This document shows, piece by piece, positions 24,789 through 33,072 of a DNA stretch of 40,936 nt. Below the pieces are notes generated by a model. It made no database searches and was not told where the DNA came from. It saw nothing but the letters and a program-made list of their open reading frames with translations. Origin of the DNA: an uncultured Flavobacteriaceae bacterium. GTDB lineage: Bacteria > Bacteroidota > Bacteroidia > Flavobacteriales > Flavobacteriaceae. Numbering within the stretch: the stretch's first letter is position 1; every line of letters starts with the position of its first letter. The DNA lies in the NCBI GenBank assembly GCA_938010765.1, contig CALLVX010000063.1, positions 1 to 40,936 of the forward strand, given 5' to 3'. Both the position numbers and the translations under genes were made by a program.

Positions 24789-25298
24789 TTATTTTAACAC
24801 AAAGATCATTTTTACTTTTACTTTATTATCTTCTTTTTTCTTTTTTACATTGATTCCGAAATCGGAAGAATAGAGTGCAGTTGTTCCCGTCAGTTCATTT
24901 CCATCTTTGGTAAAATCGATGGATAAAGGTTTGGTAGTTCCTTTAATCGTTAGATTTCCTTTAACTAAAAATCCATTGTTATTGGCCGTGACCGATGTGC
25001 TTTCGAAACGAATTTTTGGATGGTTGTCCGCATCGAAATATTTCCCACGGCGCAGCGACCAATCACGGATAGAATTGCCTGTCTTTAGGCTTTCAACGTT
25101 TACAGAGCCTGTAAATTTTGACTGAGTTGGATCGTCTAAATTTATGGTGGCACTCGATTCGAAACCAGCGATGTGTCCGTCTACATCATTTGAGACATAT
25201 ACAAAAGTTACTTTTGCAGATTCGATGGTCGCTTCATTTTGCCCTAAGAGTAATAGGGGAGCGGAGAGATATAAAAATAGGAGTACATATTTTCTCAT
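24789..25298 (-). CDS. Secreted YceI-family protein
   Basis: The 169-residue protein has a signal peptide (MRKYVLLFLYLSAPLLLLGQ). A YceI lipocalin-like barrel follows: VDGHIAGFESSATINLDDP, GSVNVESLKTGNSIRDWSLRRGKYFDADNHPKIRFES and VKGNLTIKGTTKPLSIDF. Members bind long isoprenoid or lipid chains in the periplasm. An upstream promoter (TTTA, 18-base gap, TATCTTTG; 25349-25378 on the minus strand) supports independent transcription. Confidence 0.93.
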   Translation of the reverse strand: MRKYVLLFLYLSAPLLLLGQNEATIESAKVTFVYVSNDVDGHIAGFESSATINLDDPTQSKFTGSVNVESLKTGNSIRDWSLRRGKYFDADNHPKIRFESTSVTANNNGFLVKGNLTIKGTTKPLSIDFTKDGNELTGTTALYSSDFGINVKKKKEDNKVKVKMIFVLK

Positions 25299-25348
25299 AG
25301 CACTTTTTTTCGCGATCGATCATCTCGTTTAAAAGCGAAGGACCTTGC

Positions 25349-25378
25349 CAAAGATATCGATTTATTTTTATCGATAAA
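25349..25378 (-). promoter_or_regulatory. Candidate promoter of the yceI-like gene
   Basis: On the minus strand TTTA (25378-25375), an 18-base gap and TATCTTTG (25356-25349) fit the Bacteroidota promoter, 50 bases before the start codon. The gap contains an ATCGAT...ATCGAT palindrome. Confidence 0.5.
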
Positions 25379-25473
25379 GTGTTAAAAAAGGTGGGTATAT
25401 GGGAACGGGAAAGGGTGAATTGTTGCACGGATCAGTTTTTTTTTTACATTGTAGCCGAGACACTGTACCAAAA

Positions 25474-25821
25474 ATGAAAAAATTACCCTTTCTACTTAGC
25501 TGTTTGGCTTTTGTAGTCTTGGCTTCGGCTACGACACATGCCCAGACAAACCCCAAGAAAACCGTGACGCCAACCGTTACCAATACAGAAACGGAGGAAG
25601 AAGATGGCCCGGCCCTTTTAAAATTCGAGCCTAATTTTATGGCATCGGTAGCCGAACGCCGCGAACACATTCGTCGTACCCGGGCTATACTGGATACCTT
25701 GGATATCCCCGAGCGACGTCGTAGAAAACTATTGCGGGACCTACATAAAAACGGACTCACCAAACGACTTTCAAAGGCGTTGGTAGCCGAAATTAAATTT
25801 GAGGACGAAATAGAAGAATAA
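25474..25821 (+). CDS. Small secreted protein, first of a tandem paralogue pair
   Basis: The start at 25474 gives a signal peptide (MKKLPFLLSCLAFVVLASATTHAQ); an upstream in-frame ATG at 25399 would add 25 non-signal residues. The mature 90-residue chain has an acidic linker (TETEEEDGPA) and then AILDTLDIPERRRRKLLRDLHKN...RLSKALVAEIKFEDE. The next gene (25948-26334) carries the same block (LDTLDISERRRQKLLSDL...EVKFEDED), so they are paralogues. No known domain is recognised. A helical, charged periplasmic protein is likely. Confidence 0.8.
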   Translation: MKKLPFLLSCLAFVVLASATTHAQTNPKKTVTPTVTNTETEEEDGPALLKFEPNFMASVAERREHIRRTRAILDTLDIPERRRRKLLRDLHKNGLTKRLSKALVAEIKFEDEIEE

Positions 25822-25947
25822 AACCGTAACAACGATTTTAAAGGAGTATAGTTCCGATAAGAGAACAATCGGGTCGCTGTATGGAGGCAAAAACGCGTAT
25901 TTGCTGCCTAACCCCTTGAAATTCGTATATTTAAAAAGAGAAACTAT

Positions 25948-26334
25948 ATGAATACCGTAATGAAAAAGCAATCTATTTGGGCAGTAGGCCTATGTGCATT
26001 TTTTATGGGTTTTTCCCAGATGAACGCACAAGAAACCAAAGAAACCGAAGAAGATGACAGTAAAGTCACCAAAGTGCAAAAACATACTATCATGGAAAAA
26101 TTTGCACCAGACATCTCACTTACCGTTGAAGAACGACAGCAGAAGCGCATAGACCGTGTTGCTGAAATACGTTTCCGTAAAAGTGTATTGGATACACTTG
26201 ATATTTCTGAGCGTAGACGTCAAAAATTGCTATCCGATTTAATTACGAACCCGTTTTCGGACCGTTTGAACAAGACCATGGCCGAAGTGAAATTCGAAGA
26301 TGAAGATTTAGTAAGTAAAAACCCAGACAACTAA
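25948..26334 (+). CDS. Small secreted protein, second of the tandem paralogue pair
   Basis: This 128-residue protein starts with a signal peptide (MKKQSIWAVGLCAFFMGFSQMNAQ after MNTV) and an acidic linker (ETKETEEDDSKV). Its conserved block is VLDTLDISERRRQKLLSDLITNPFSDRLNKTMAEVKFEDED, shared with the upstream gene. The N-terminal halves differ, so only the C-terminal block seems constrained. Both genes have the same orientation with 126 bases between. A terminator lies at 26424-26458. Function unknown. Confidence 0.82.
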   Translation: MNTVMKKQSIWAVGLCAFFMGFSQMNAQETKETEEDDSKVTKVQKHTIMEKFAPDISLTVEERQQKRIDRVAEIRFRKSVLDTLDISERRRQKLLSDLITNPFSDRLNKTMAEVKFEDEDLVSKNPDN

Positions 26335-26423
26335 GATCCCTACAATATCCAGGTCAATACGTGTATCACCACTGTTTGTTTGTATCGATACCTACTGACT
26401 TACCAACCTTTCTGAATTCTTGA

Positions 26424-26458
26424 AATAGGCGTTGCAATAGCAGCGTCTATTTTTTTTG
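26424..26458 (+). terminator. Intrinsic terminator
   Basis: AATAGGCGTTGC pairs with GCAGCGTCTATT (12 pairs, two of them G-T) around a short AATA loop and is followed by TTTTTTT. It lies about 90 bases after the second small secreted paralogue. The rest of the 374-base gap to 26708 shows only AT-rich, repeat-like sequence. Confidence 0.82.
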
Positions 26459-26708
26459 CCTGTTTCCATATTTCATTCAAGTTATAAGGGAAATACAAAC
26501 TAAAATACAAATTTCAAATACCAGGATTGGTTGGGTGTTCGATGCACAATGCGCAAAGCTTGGTGTAGTTTTCAATTTTGAATAAAATAAGTGCTAACAA
26601 GAAGGGTTTACTGATTACTATTTATTCTCATTAGTACAAGAGATTAACCTAGCTATATCGTCGAAGCATTGCTAATTCGTAATTGTCACCGGATATTCAA
26701 AAATTGTT

Positions 26709-27014
26709 CTACGCTCTTGCCCGCATTTTTGCTTTTCGTTTTTGCAATTGGCGTTCCAGATCGTCGACCGATTTGGCGATAGCGGCTTCAAAAGAACCAA
26801 AGCTAGCATCAGCAAAGAGGCGGGGACCGGGGGCACTCAGACGAATGTTACAAATCATTCCAGTATTGGCTTCCGAAGTATTTTCGGTTTTGAAGAAAAC
26901 ATCTGCACGTACTATAAAGTCAAATTTATCAAAGAGTTTTTCAATCTTTTTTGCAGCTAGTATTTCAAGGCGGTTGCTGGCCTTTACACCATCGTATTCG
27001 AAGTTAATGTTCAT
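26709..27014 (-). CDS. hpf: Short ribosome hibernation-promoting factor / RaiA-like protein
   Basis: This 101-residue protein has the single N-terminal HPF domain: MNINFEYDGVKASNRLEILAAKKIEKLFDKF, DVFFKTENT, ICNIRLSAPGPRLFADASFGSFEAAIAKSVDDLERQLQKRK. It is the short type, lacking the dimerising C-terminal domain of long HPF. Such proteins bind the decoding centre of idle ribosomes in starvation or stationary phase. It is transcribed alone on the minus strand. It was probably regulated by growth phase, but no promoter could be assigned. Confidence 0.94.
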   Translation of the reverse strand: MNINFEYDGVKASNRLEILAAKKIEKLFDKFDFIVRADVFFKTENTSEANTGMICNIRLSAPGPRLFADASFGSFEAAIAKSVDDLERQLQKRKAKMRARA

Positions 27015-27215
27015 AAGGGAGAATTGTTGTTAGCATGCCTTAAATTAAGCCGTAGGATTGGGACTACCAAATAAAATTGAATCCTTAAATCTTAATTATC
27101 TGGAAAGAAAATGTTAAAGTCAATATTTGTAGTGCTTATCAATGCTTTTTTGTAGGAAAATTTTGTATTTTGCTCAAACCTACAACATGCCTAGGAAACC
27201 CTAAATACTATCTAC

Positions 27216-27557
27216 ATGAAAAAAATGAACTTGCAAACCGATGTCATCCAGACCAAAGTTGATGAAAATACCTTGGTATTAAAATTAGAGCGACGCCAAA
27301 AAGACCTACAAGAACTACAGAAGAAATTGGACTCTTATATATGTGCCCCAAAAACCTATAGCCTGTTCGAACGGATGGAAGTTCTCAAATGGGAGCTCGA
27401 AAAACTGCGGTCGGATAATGCGAACATCATCGCCAATGTAAAAGACCATACCCGCACAATGACCGATTATGTAGATCGCATAAAAAACCAGTTCCGTGAA
27501 TTTAATACTATGCAAAAAGGCGTAGAAGACTACATACAAGGAGCACGAAATTGTTGA
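27216..27557 (+). CDS. Uncharacterised coiled-coil protein
   Basis: The 113-residue protein is nearly all helical and highly charged, with heptad-like stretches (LVLKLERRQKDLQELQKKLDSY, MEVLKWELEKLRSDNANIIANVKDH, YVDRIKNQFREFNTMQKGVEDY). It has no signal peptide or membrane segment, so it is cytosolic. No family is recognised. A terminator follows immediately, which supports a real single-gene transcript. Confidence 0.75.
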   Translation: MKKMNLQTDVIQTKVDENTLVLKLERRQKDLQELQKKLDSYICAPKTYSLFERMEVLKWELEKLRSDNANIIANVKDHTRTMTDYVDRIKNQFREFNTMQKGVEDYIQGARNC

Positions 27558-27580
27558 AGTCCGATCAGGGCTTTTCTAGA

Positions 27581-27617
27581 AAACATCCGTAGCGTGTGGC
27601 GACGGATGTTTTTTTTG
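27581..27617 (+). terminator. Intrinsic terminator after the coiled-coil gene
   Basis: AAACATCCGT pairs with ACGGATGTTT (10 bases) around an 11-base loop, followed by TTTTTT. It begins 24 bases past the stop codon at 27557. Confidence 0.88.
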
Positions 27618-27915
27618 CAAAAAAAAGTTCAAGTTCAAGTTCAAAAGTATTTAAGAGTTAAGTTAAAAAAAATGCTTGACGGTTATACTTCTTGCGAACC
27701 GTTTTTTTTCTAATGTAATATTCGCGTACAAGTACTGTTTACTTACTACTAACTACTGTTTTGTAAGTTCAAGTGGAAGGGAAAATTCAAACACAAACAC
27801 AAATATCAAATTCAAGGGTAGGAAGCCGGATGCCCGGTACTTGATCTAAGTGTAAGAGGGCAAATAGACTGCATAGCACTGTTTTCTTATTACTGAATAC
27901 TGTTTACTATCATGG
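27618..27915. repeat. Intergenic repeat family, second large block
   Basis: This gap has AAGTTCAAG repeats, TACTGTTTACT at 27733-27743 and 27898-27908 and stretches like CAAATAGACT...AGCACTGTTT that resemble 23740-23765. It has no open frame of note. Confidence 0.55.
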
Positions 27916-27930
27916 GTATAAGAATTTAAT

Positions 27931-27985
27931 TAATTTCCAATGATCCATAAACAATTAGCAATTGTTTATGGATCATTGGAAATTA
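27931..27985. repeat. Perfect 26-base inverted repeat with a 3-base loop
   Basis: The arms at 27931-27956 and 27960-27985 are exact reverse complements around AGC at 27957-27959. The arms are AT-rich and contain ATGATCCATAAACAATT. There is no T-tract directly after the right arm, so it does not look like a simple terminator. It is 23 bases upstream of the promoter of the second terC gene. Confidence 0.9.
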
Positions 27986-28007
27986 TAGCATTGTAAAATT
28001 ATTCACC

Positions 28008-28036
28008 TTAGAATTGTACAAGTCTGTGTACCTTTG
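28008..28036 (+). promoter_or_regulatory. Promoter of the second terC-like gene
   Basis: TTAG at 28008-28011, a 17-base gap and TACCTTTG at 28029-28036 match the Bacteroidota consensus (three of four bases at -33, exact at -7). The start codon is 78 bases downstream. Confidence 0.55.
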
Positions 28037-28114
28037 CAGGGCGTTAGAGATAAAGGGAATACGAAAAAGCCAGCTCCGACGTTTTAAACCAACGAATCTT
28101 TCAAACCAGCTTGT

Positions 28115-28882
28115 ATGGAAAGTCTGTTTACTCTCGATAATCTGATTACCCTTTGTATGTTGACCTTGTTACAGGCCGTGTTGGGCCTTGACAATCTTTT
28201 ATATATTTCCCTTGAATCGAAACGGGCCCCGGAAGAAGAGCAAAAGAGGGTGCGTACCCTGGGAATCGGAATGGCAATTGTGCTACGTATCGTTTTGCTC
28301 TTTGTATTAATACGGGTCATTGCCTATTTCCAAGAACCTTGGTTCGGATTTCATTTCACCGATATCTTAGAAGGCAGTTTTAACCTGCATAGCTTGATCG
28401 TATTAGCGGGTGGGGTTTTCATTATGTATACGGCCGTAAAAGAAATTTGGCACATGCTAAAGCTCGAAGAGGAGCATAACGGACTAGAAGTAAAGAAAAA
28501 GAGTACCAACATGATTATCTTTTCGATCGTGATCATGAACATCGTTTTTTCCTTTGATTCCATTTTAAGTGCCATGGCCTTGACCAATGTCTTTTGGGTA
28601 ATGGCTACGGCCATTGTCATTGGCGGACTCTTAATGATCTGGCTTTCGGGGCGGGTGACGAGCTTCCTCAAAAAAAACCGTATGTACGAGGTTCTAGGGC
28701 TATTTATTCTTTTTATTGTAGGCATTATGCTCTTATCGGAAGGGGGGCACCTGGCGCATCTTAAACTGTTAGGAAACGAGGTGACGCCCATGAGCAAGAC
28801 GACTTTTTACTTTGTTATTGTCGTATTGGTCGTAATCGATATCATTCAGAGCAAATACCAAAAGAAACTTTCAGGACAATAA
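28115..28882 (+). CDS. TerC-family membrane protein, second paralogue
   Basis: The 255-residue protein has about seven membrane helices and the family's acidic motifs LQAVLGLDNLLYISLESKRAP and MNIVFSFDSILSAMAL. It is shorter than the paralogue at 23782-24726 and has a charged central loop (KLEEEHNGLEVKKKST). The family is linked to metal-ion, especially manganese, handling and tellurite resistance. It is transcribed alone from its own promoter. The perfect hairpin at 27931-27985 just upstream could influence expression. Confidence 0.94.
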   Translation: MESLFTLDNLITLCMLTLLQAVLGLDNLLYISLESKRAPEEEQKRVRTLGIGMAIVLRIVLLFVLIRVIAYFQEPWFGFHFTDILEGSFNLHSLIVLAGGVFIMYTAVKEIWHMLKLEEEHNGLEVKKKSTNMIIFSIVIMNIVFSFDSILSAMALTNVFWVMATAIVIGGLLMIWLSGRVTSFLKKNRMYEVLGLFILFIVGIMLLSEGGHLAHLKLLGNEVTPMSKTTFYFVIVVLVVIDIIQSKYQKKLSGQ

Positions 28883-28982
28883 ATCGCTTGAAACCACACT
28901 GAAACAAAGGCTCTTTACCTTTTTTGCTAATTTTTAACATATCCGCATAGGGGGATAATGTCGGTTTGGCATACATGCTACT

Positions 28983-29906
28983 ATGAAAAAAGGCGTAGTA
29001 GGTTTTGGTTTTGGTATTTTAGCAAGTTTGTTCGGGGTTTTTTCAGGAATTGCCGTAAAATGGGTCGATGATGAAATACCAACATTGCAGCTCTTGTTTA
29101 TACGTTTTGCTATCGGGTTCGTAATCATGTTGCCGGTTGTAATTAAAAAAGAGGGGAGTTTGAGATTTTCGACAACGCCCTGGGCAAAGCATATGCTTAG
29201 AGCCCTGTTGGGGTTGATAGGAGTATTGTCTTTCTATTATGCAATTCCCAAGGTGAACTTTATAGATTATACTGTTTTGGGAAGATTGTATCCCTTGCTA
29301 ATGATCTGTTTGGGGTTTCTATTTTTAAAAGAAAAAGCAGGTTCTTCTAAGATCTTGGCCGCTTTATTGGCTGTTCTGGGTGCAGCAATTGGTGTGAAGC
29401 CAGATTTGAGTTCCCCGCCATTGTATATTCTACTTATCTTGTTCGGTGTTCTCGTCTGTGCAAGCAGCGATATTGTAGTAAAGAAGTTGACCAGCTCTCA
29501 ATCCTGTGAAAAAATACTACTGTGTTTCTTTGGTATCGCCACGATTGTGCTGGCGTTCTTCATGCCTTTCGTATGGGTTACACCTGCAACTGTCGGGCTC
29601 TTTTTACCAATATTGGCCATAGGATTTTTAGGATTGTTATCACAATATTTTTTAACCAAGGCGTATGAGACTTTAAACGCTGGAACAATGGGGGTTCTTA
29701 GTTCAAGTGAGTTGATTTGGGCCGTTATTTTTGGTGCTGGAATTTGGAATGAAGCTATGGGGTGGACTATGTGGGCAGGACTTTCGGTGATTTTCATGAG
29801 TAGTTTATTAGGGGTCGTTGAGCTTCCGTTTTTAAAGAAGCCAAACAGCTCCGGCTTTGAACATACTCGGAACCTTGTACATCTAAGGAGACGACGTTAT
29901 TGGTAA
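28983..29906 (+). CDS. DMT-superfamily permease with two EamA domains
   Basis: The 307-residue protein has ten predicted membrane helices arranged as two EamA repeats. Examples are FGFGILASLFGVFSGIAVKW and RAFxGxxGVLSFYYAIPKV-like text (ALLGLIGVLSFYYAIP) in the first, and LLILFGVLVCASSDIVVKKL and SSSELIWAVIFGAGIWNE in the second. Family members export or import small metabolites; the substrate is unknown. The C-terminal tail is basic (HLRRRRYW). It is followed by a repeat copy and an AraC regulator on the same strand. Confidence 0.93.
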   Translation: MKKGVVGFGFGILASLFGVFSGIAVKWVDDEIPTLQLLFIRFAIGFVIMLPVVIKKEGSLRFSTTPWAKHMLRALLGLIGVLSFYYAIPKVNFIDYTVLGRLYPLLMICLGFLFLKEKAGSSKILAALLAVLGAAIGVKPDLSSPPLYILLILFGVLVCASSDIVVKKLTSSQSCEKILLCFFGIATIVLAFFMPFVWVTPATVGLFLPILAIGFLGLLSQYFLTKAYETLNAGTMGVLSSSELIWAVIFGAGIWNEAMGWTMWAGLSVIFMSSLLGVVELPFLKKPNSSGFEHTRNLVHLRRRRYW

Positions 29907-29969
29907 AGCTTCCGATTAAGGGCAATAGCGTTTCCAAAGCCATCAATAGTGGCGGGGTGCCACTAAATA

Positions 29970-30083
29970 AACTATCTCGGGGAGATCCCGAGAGGCATTA
30001 AAAGGGAATTTAACATTGATTTCGACGCCTGCCTGCCTAAACACTTATCGTGCAGGCATCGGAGCATTATAAATCTCGATTAT
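29970..30083. repeat. 114-base dispersed repeat, copy A
   Basis: This copy is the same length as copy B at 32885-32998. Shared blocks include GGCATTAAAAGG, AATTTAACATTGATTTCGA and CATTATAAATCTCGATTAT. A central hairpin (GCCTGC with GCAGGC) is present, with a second hairpin (CTCGGG-GAGAT-CCCGAG) at the left end. It sits between the permease and the AraC regulator. Confidence 0.85.
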
Positions 30084-30142
30084 CGAGTAGTGTTTTGTAA
30101 CAACCCAGCTTTTATGGCGTCTTATACGAAACGCTTTCCGTT

Positions 30143-30946
30143 ATGTTATTTTTACCCGGAAATACTGCTGCTTTGCAAAAAAACATCGACCATTATTGGG
30201 TGGTCAAAGATACTGCTTCCGTATTCGGTAATGGACGGAGATTACTTGGTTTCCCAGGAATTACGCCCGATTTGATTTTAGTACTAGACGGGCACTATTT
30301 TTCTACCTATGAAGGGAAGCGACAAAAGGTCAAAGGTAGTTACCTATACAGCTTTATCCATTCGAAGGTAGAAGTGGATCTGAGCGGAATTGAATCGTTT
30401 GTTCTCGTCAAATTTAAAGCCAAAGGCCTATCATCGCTTTTGCCCTTTGTCCCTATAAAGGCGCAGGCGCTCATTCAGAATTCGGTAGTGCCGGCCGAAG
30501 CCCTTTTTGGACCTGAGATCAATGTTCTTGCGAAATACCTACGGGAATTGCCCGAAACCGATATTGCCCCAACACTCGATGAATGGTTCCAGACCCTATA
30601 TAAAAGAGAACGGGAAGGTTTTATTGTAAATCTGGCAGAAGCGGTGAGCCCGACCTTTGATCTAAAAGAAATACGGGGTCTTACCAACTATTCGTATTCA
30701 ACCTTGGAGCGTTACTTTAAGAAGGACACCGGGCTGAGTCCAAAGCAGTTTCAATCGTTGCTTAGGTGCAAAGGCGCCATTCAGGAAATCTGCGTGACGC
30801 GCAATACCGATTGGTTGCACTATGTAACTGAATACGGGTATTTCGATCAGCCTCATTTTATAAAGGAGGTCAAAGCTTATTCCGGTTTTACACCGGCTCA
30901 ATTGCTCAAAGTCCCTGCCTTTGTGGGTTTCCGTCCACATTCATAA
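30143..30946 (+). CDS. AraC-family transcriptional regulator
   Basis: The 267-residue protein has an N-terminal half like those of small-molecule-sensing AraC proteins (LLGFPGITPDLILVLDGHYF). The C-terminal DNA-binding part has the two HTH units: FDLKEIRGLTNYSYSTLERYFKKDTGLSPKQFQSLLR and LHYVTEYGYFDQPHFIKEVKAYSGFTPAQLLK. The spacing fits the AraC/XylS signature. It may control the upstream permease gene or the downstream serine hydrolase, which begins 62 bases after its stop; either is inference. The frame begins at an ATG at 30143 just after the repeat copy A. Confidence 0.92.
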   Translation: MLFLPGNTAALQKNIDHYWVVKDTASVFGNGRRLLGFPGITPDLILVLDGHYFSTYEGKRQKVKGSYLYSFIHSKVEVDLSGIESFVLVKFKAKGLSSLLPFVPIKAQALIQNSVVPAEALFGPEINVLAKYLRELPETDIAPTLDEWFQTLYKREREGFIVNLAEAVSPTFDLKEIRGLTNYSYSTLERYFKKDTGLSPKQFQSLLRCKGAIQEICVTRNTDWLHYVTEYGYFDQPHFIKEVKAYSGFTPAQLLKVPAFVGFRPHS

Positions 30947-31008
30947 TATGATGAATTTTTACAATGTAGCCTTCTACAAAAGCGGCATCTTTGTAAAAAA
31001 ACGAACAG

Positions 31009-32154
31009 ATGCGTATTTTTAAAACACTCCTATTTCTATTTCTGGTAGTTGGCAATTGCCAAGCACAGCAACTGCCGAACAAGGCAGAGGTTTCCATCGC
31101 TTTTCAAAGCATTTTGGAAGAGGTGGTCGCCAATGAGGAGTTGGCGATCGCCGGCATCTCTATGGCCGTCATAGCCCCGGACATGGGTATCTCATGGACC
31201 GGTGCTGCGGGCTATGACAGTACCACCAAAGAGCAGGCATTACAGGCCGACCAACCCTTTCGTATCGCCAGTATCACGAAGTCTTTTGTGGCGGTAACCA
31301 TACTGCGGCTGCAGGAGCAGGGGAAACTGTTTATCAAAGACCCTATTTCGAAATATATCTCGGAAGAATACCGGACGATCTTAAGAGGGGATGGGTATGA
31401 GCCCGATGCGATCAGCATTCAACAGTGTTTGTGGCATCGCAGCGGCCTCTTTGACTATGCAATGGGATCTGATGATTATATCGCAGCAGCCCAGAAATAT
31501 CCAACAAAGCGGTGGACCCGTACGGAGCAATTGCAATTTGCCATGGACCATGGGAAGCCGCTCGGAAAACCAGGGGAGGTGTATGGTTATAGCGATACCG
31601 GCTATATTCTACTGGGATCCATTATTGAAAAAGTAACTGAACAACCACTGGCAGTTGCTATTCGTAACACATTAAATTATAATGATTTAGCATTAAAATC
31701 TACATGGCTTGAAAGTTTAGAAGAACGCCCTGAAGGGCTCCCAACTTCGGTAAAAAGATAAATGGGGGATATTGATACTTCGGACTGGGATAATTCGGTG
31801 GACTTATATGGCGGCGGCGGACTATCTTCAACGACGATGGACTTGGCCGTCTTTTTTAACGCGCTGTTCAACCAAGGCATCTATGAACAAGAAAATACTT
31901 TGGAAACCATGTTGGCCGACGCAGGCCCTTTGAAAAAGAATAAAAAAGAGGGGCGGACCTACCGAATGGGTCTTTGGGAAATACCTGTATTTGATGGGGT
32001 CGGTTATATGCACAATGGTTTTTGGGGTACTGCCTGGGTATATGTCCCGGAATTCAATGCTACAATTGCGGTGAACTATACCAACGATACGAGTGGCGCA
32101 GGTATTTTCTCCAAAACAATGCGTTTGTTTCGCAAATGGGCAGAGGCGAAGTAG
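31009..32154 (+). pseudogene. Serine hydrolase (beta-lactamase class C family) with one in-frame stop
   Basis: The frame runs from 31009 to 32154 with a single TAA at 31759-31761 (codon 251); the very next codon is ATG. The first part has a signal peptide, the nucleophile motif S88-ITK in FRIASITKSF and the Tyr motif Y194-SD in YGYSDTGYILLG. The second part (from 31762) has LYGGGGLSSTTMDLAVFF and the HNG motif in YMHNGFWGTAW. The whole is a normal-length esterase/D-aminopeptidase-type hydrolase (381 residues if read through). A tyrosine codon mutated to TAA is likely (VKR-stop-MGDIDTSDWD). A true pseudogene, a sequencing error, or reinitiation at the ATG directly after the stop remain possible. 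Confidence 0.8.
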
Positions 32155-32177
32155 TAAGCTGATTTCTTTACTAAATA

Positions 32178-32225
32178 AACGCTATACCAAGAGCGTAGGG
32201 TTCTTGGTATAGCGTTCCTTGTTTT
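32178..32225. terminator. Bidirectional-looking terminator between convergent genes
   Basis: A perfect 15-base stem (32178-32192 with 32202-32216, AACGCTATACCAAGA on the left arm) has a 9-base loop and ends CCTTGTTTT on the plus strand. It lies between the serine hydrolase gene and the convergent minus-strand gene at 32229. Confidence 0.85.
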
Positions 32226-32228
32226 GAA

Positions 32229-32684
32229 CTAAGGATTCTTTTTAAAAACATAGCGGGTGATAAAAATACCTTGGTTATCACCTTCCCCGGCATCACTTTC
32301 AACGGAGCTGGTCACAAAGGCCAGTTCCCAGCCTTCTTCGGCCATATCGTTCATCATAGAGGTGAGAAGGGCATCGTTGGCCGCAATGTTTTGAAACCGA
32401 ATGCCGGCAATATTATAGAAATTGAGCAGTTTGGTCTCTTCAAAGTCTTTGACCCGAATGTCTTTTCGTTTTGATTTGTTTCGGGTATTGTCTTCCTCGG
32501 TCTGAACACTGGTGTATTCTTTATACTCTTTTTCTTCTTGGGCATTGATGATCCGCGAACGTCCCAAACCACTGGGGACAATAGATTCTACACTGGTGAC
32601 TACTTTGTACTGTTGGGCACTAAGTTCGAATGTGGTGAAGACCGCAACAATTGCGGCAAGCATAATTTTTCTTGTCTGTATCAT
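32229..32684 (-). CDS. Small secreted protein, DUF4177-like C-terminus
   Basis: The 151-residue protein has a signal peptide (MIQTRKIMLAAIVAVFTTFELSAQ). The C-terminal part (LLTSMMNDMAEEGWELAFVTSSVES...ITRYVFKK) resembles DUF4177-type sequences, which share the EEGWEL...Y.F pattern. The middle is charged and basic (NKSKRKDIRVKDFEETK). No function is known. It converges with the serine hydrolase across a terminator. Confidence 0.8.
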   Translation of the reverse strand: MIQTRKIMLAAIVAVFTTFELSAQQYKVVTSVESIVPSGLGRSRIINAQEEKEYKEYTSVQTEEDNTRNKSKRKDIRVKDFEETKLLNFYNIAGIRFQNIAANDALLTSMMNDMAEEGWELAFVTSSVESDAGEGDNQGIFITRYVFKKNP

Positions 32685-32884
32685 TTCTACTAGATTTTTG
32701 TGTATTATAAAGACAAATAATAATTAAAAGGGTTGCATCAATTGAAAGTATGGCAGATGCATAAATCAAATGAATTATGGTACATAGTGTGATACGGCTG
32801 CTTTTTACAATGGAAAAATAGCAAAGACAATGTAGACCTATTCAGGTTTTAGGGCATGGTTGGGCACAGACATTAAACTCCGTA

Positions 32885-32998
32885 AACTACCTCGGGGCGA
32901 GCCCACGTGGCATTAAAAGGAAATTTAACATTGATTTCGATGCAAGCCAGTCTGAACACCAGTCGTTCTGGTATCGGCGCATTATAAATCTCGATTAT
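32885..32998. repeat. 114-base dispersed repeat, copy B
   Basis: This copy has the same length as copy A (29970-30083), with conserved flanks and a diverged central part. The central hairpin is kept (GCCAG with CTGGT), including a compensatory change relative to copy A. It lies in the 364-base gap 32685-33048, which otherwise has no visible gene. Confidence 0.85.
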
Positions 32999-33072
32999 AG
33001 AATAAATTTTAGGAAAAGATTACCAGTTTTTATATACGAAACGGCCGGATGCAAGGTTATACCTGTTGTAAT

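Noticed and set aside
23782..28882. The two TerC genes as borders of a tellurite-resistance operon
   Set aside because: They are in opposite orientation, more than 3 kb apart, with no other ter genes between; they are independent paralogues.
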